Shown here piece after piece: positions 63,908 to 64,000 of a stretch of DNA of 64,000 nt. The stretch covers positions 186,001-250,000 of the forward strand of contig NZ_JARULD010000003.1 in NCBI RefSeq assembly GCF_029688735.1, written 5' to 3'. Both the position numbers and the translations under genes were made by a program. How positions within the stretch are numbered: position 1 is the stretch's first letter; the number at the start of each line of letters is the position of its first letter. This DNA comes from Qipengyuania flavescens. Lineage in GTDB: Bacteria; Pseudomonadota; Alphaproteobacteria; Sphingomonadales; Sphingomonadaceae. A model generated the notes under the pieces. The model saw nothing but the letters and a program-made list of their open reading frames with translations, was not told where the DNA came from and made no database searches.

Positions 63908-64000
63908 ATGGCCATGTCCGATAGCGATCTCGAAGCCTTCCGCGCCGAAACGCGCCAATGGCTGGAAGCCAATTGCCCGCCCGAAATGCGCGAGCCCGTC
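63908..64000 (+). CDS. Acyl-CoA dehydrogenase, N-terminal part, cut by window end
   Basis: ATG 63908 after AGAGGATC; 31 codons visible (MSDSDLEAFRAETRQWLEAN, PPEMREPV). The pattern is the N-terminal helix of acyl-CoA dehydrogenases. The gene continues beyond the right edge. Confidence 0.75.
   Translation, partial: MAMSDSDLEAFRAETRQWLEANCPPEMREPV

Overview
The window is a 64 kb, GC-rich (roughly 60-65 % by eye), densely coded piece of a bacterial chromosome. Gene content and protein style point to an alphaproteobacterium of the order Sphingomonadales, most likely the Erythrobacter/Altererythrobacter group. The signs are mltA-smr pairing, PEP-CTERM-like exported protein, GGAAC-N16-CGT(T/A) general-stress promoter candidates, OmpA with a polyproline linker, and many acyl-CoA/SDR genes. 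The assignment is inference from gene content; no rRNA is present. The DNA is mostly ordinary core genome, with a few small accessory patches.

Layout. 1-1645: end of a cell-wall operon (mltA, smr). 1684-8933: four peroxide-removing genes on the minus strand (katE, katG, ahpF, ahpC), with hairpins, a palindromic repeat and candidate operators between them. 9178-12000: an HhH lipoprotein, an orphan MsrQ-like haem protein and a lipoprotein sulfatase. 12042-15562: aroC, and ruvA - DsrE-like - 47-aa gene - ruvB with 4-nt overlaps. 15779-25258: a Ser/Thr-rich surface protein, 2OG-Fe(II) oxygenase, rhodanese and acnA, an EamA exporter, two L,D-transpeptidases and a retropepsin. 25320-35082: ispG, zntB, an SDR, an MscS-like channel, isoaspartyl peptidase, OmpA, prephenate dehydratase, membrane cytochrome c and rlmE. 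35082-36550: unusual perfect inverted repeats, then ppx/gppA. 36744-37679: tRNA-Gln(CUG) and a small membrane-protein gene in a less GC-rich patch. 37733-39775: TPP riboswitch and thiC. 39816-41945: an AT-richer two-gene patch (unknown 462-aa protein, membrane-anchored DUF2726 nuclease-like protein).

42184-56853 is rich in small stress and envelope genes: YaiI-like, DUF892 ferritin-like, HPF-like, PPOX-like, fasciclin, S41 peptidase, PEBP, SWIB, a DUF427-DUF3253-DoxX operon, membrane dipeptidase, and a four-gene DUF3140/DUF3008/DUF2945/membrane operon. Four of these loci or katE carry GGAAC-N16-CGT(A/C/T)-type promoters 40-70 nt upstream, which suggests one EcfG-type regulon. 56937-64000: dapD, then an acyl-CoA catabolism operon (acyl-CoA dehydrogenase, Zn alcohol dehydrogenase, APH-like kinase), an MFS/SDR pair, and a divergent second acyl-CoA dehydrogenase cut by the window edge.

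I found no CRISPR array, no prophage, no transposase and no complete known defence system. The best candidates for something undescribed are the AT-rich two-gene patch at 39.8-41.9 kb, the 34-bp perfect inverted repeat plus palindromic direct repeats at 35.1-35.3 kb, and the small genes inside the ruvA-ruvB operon.
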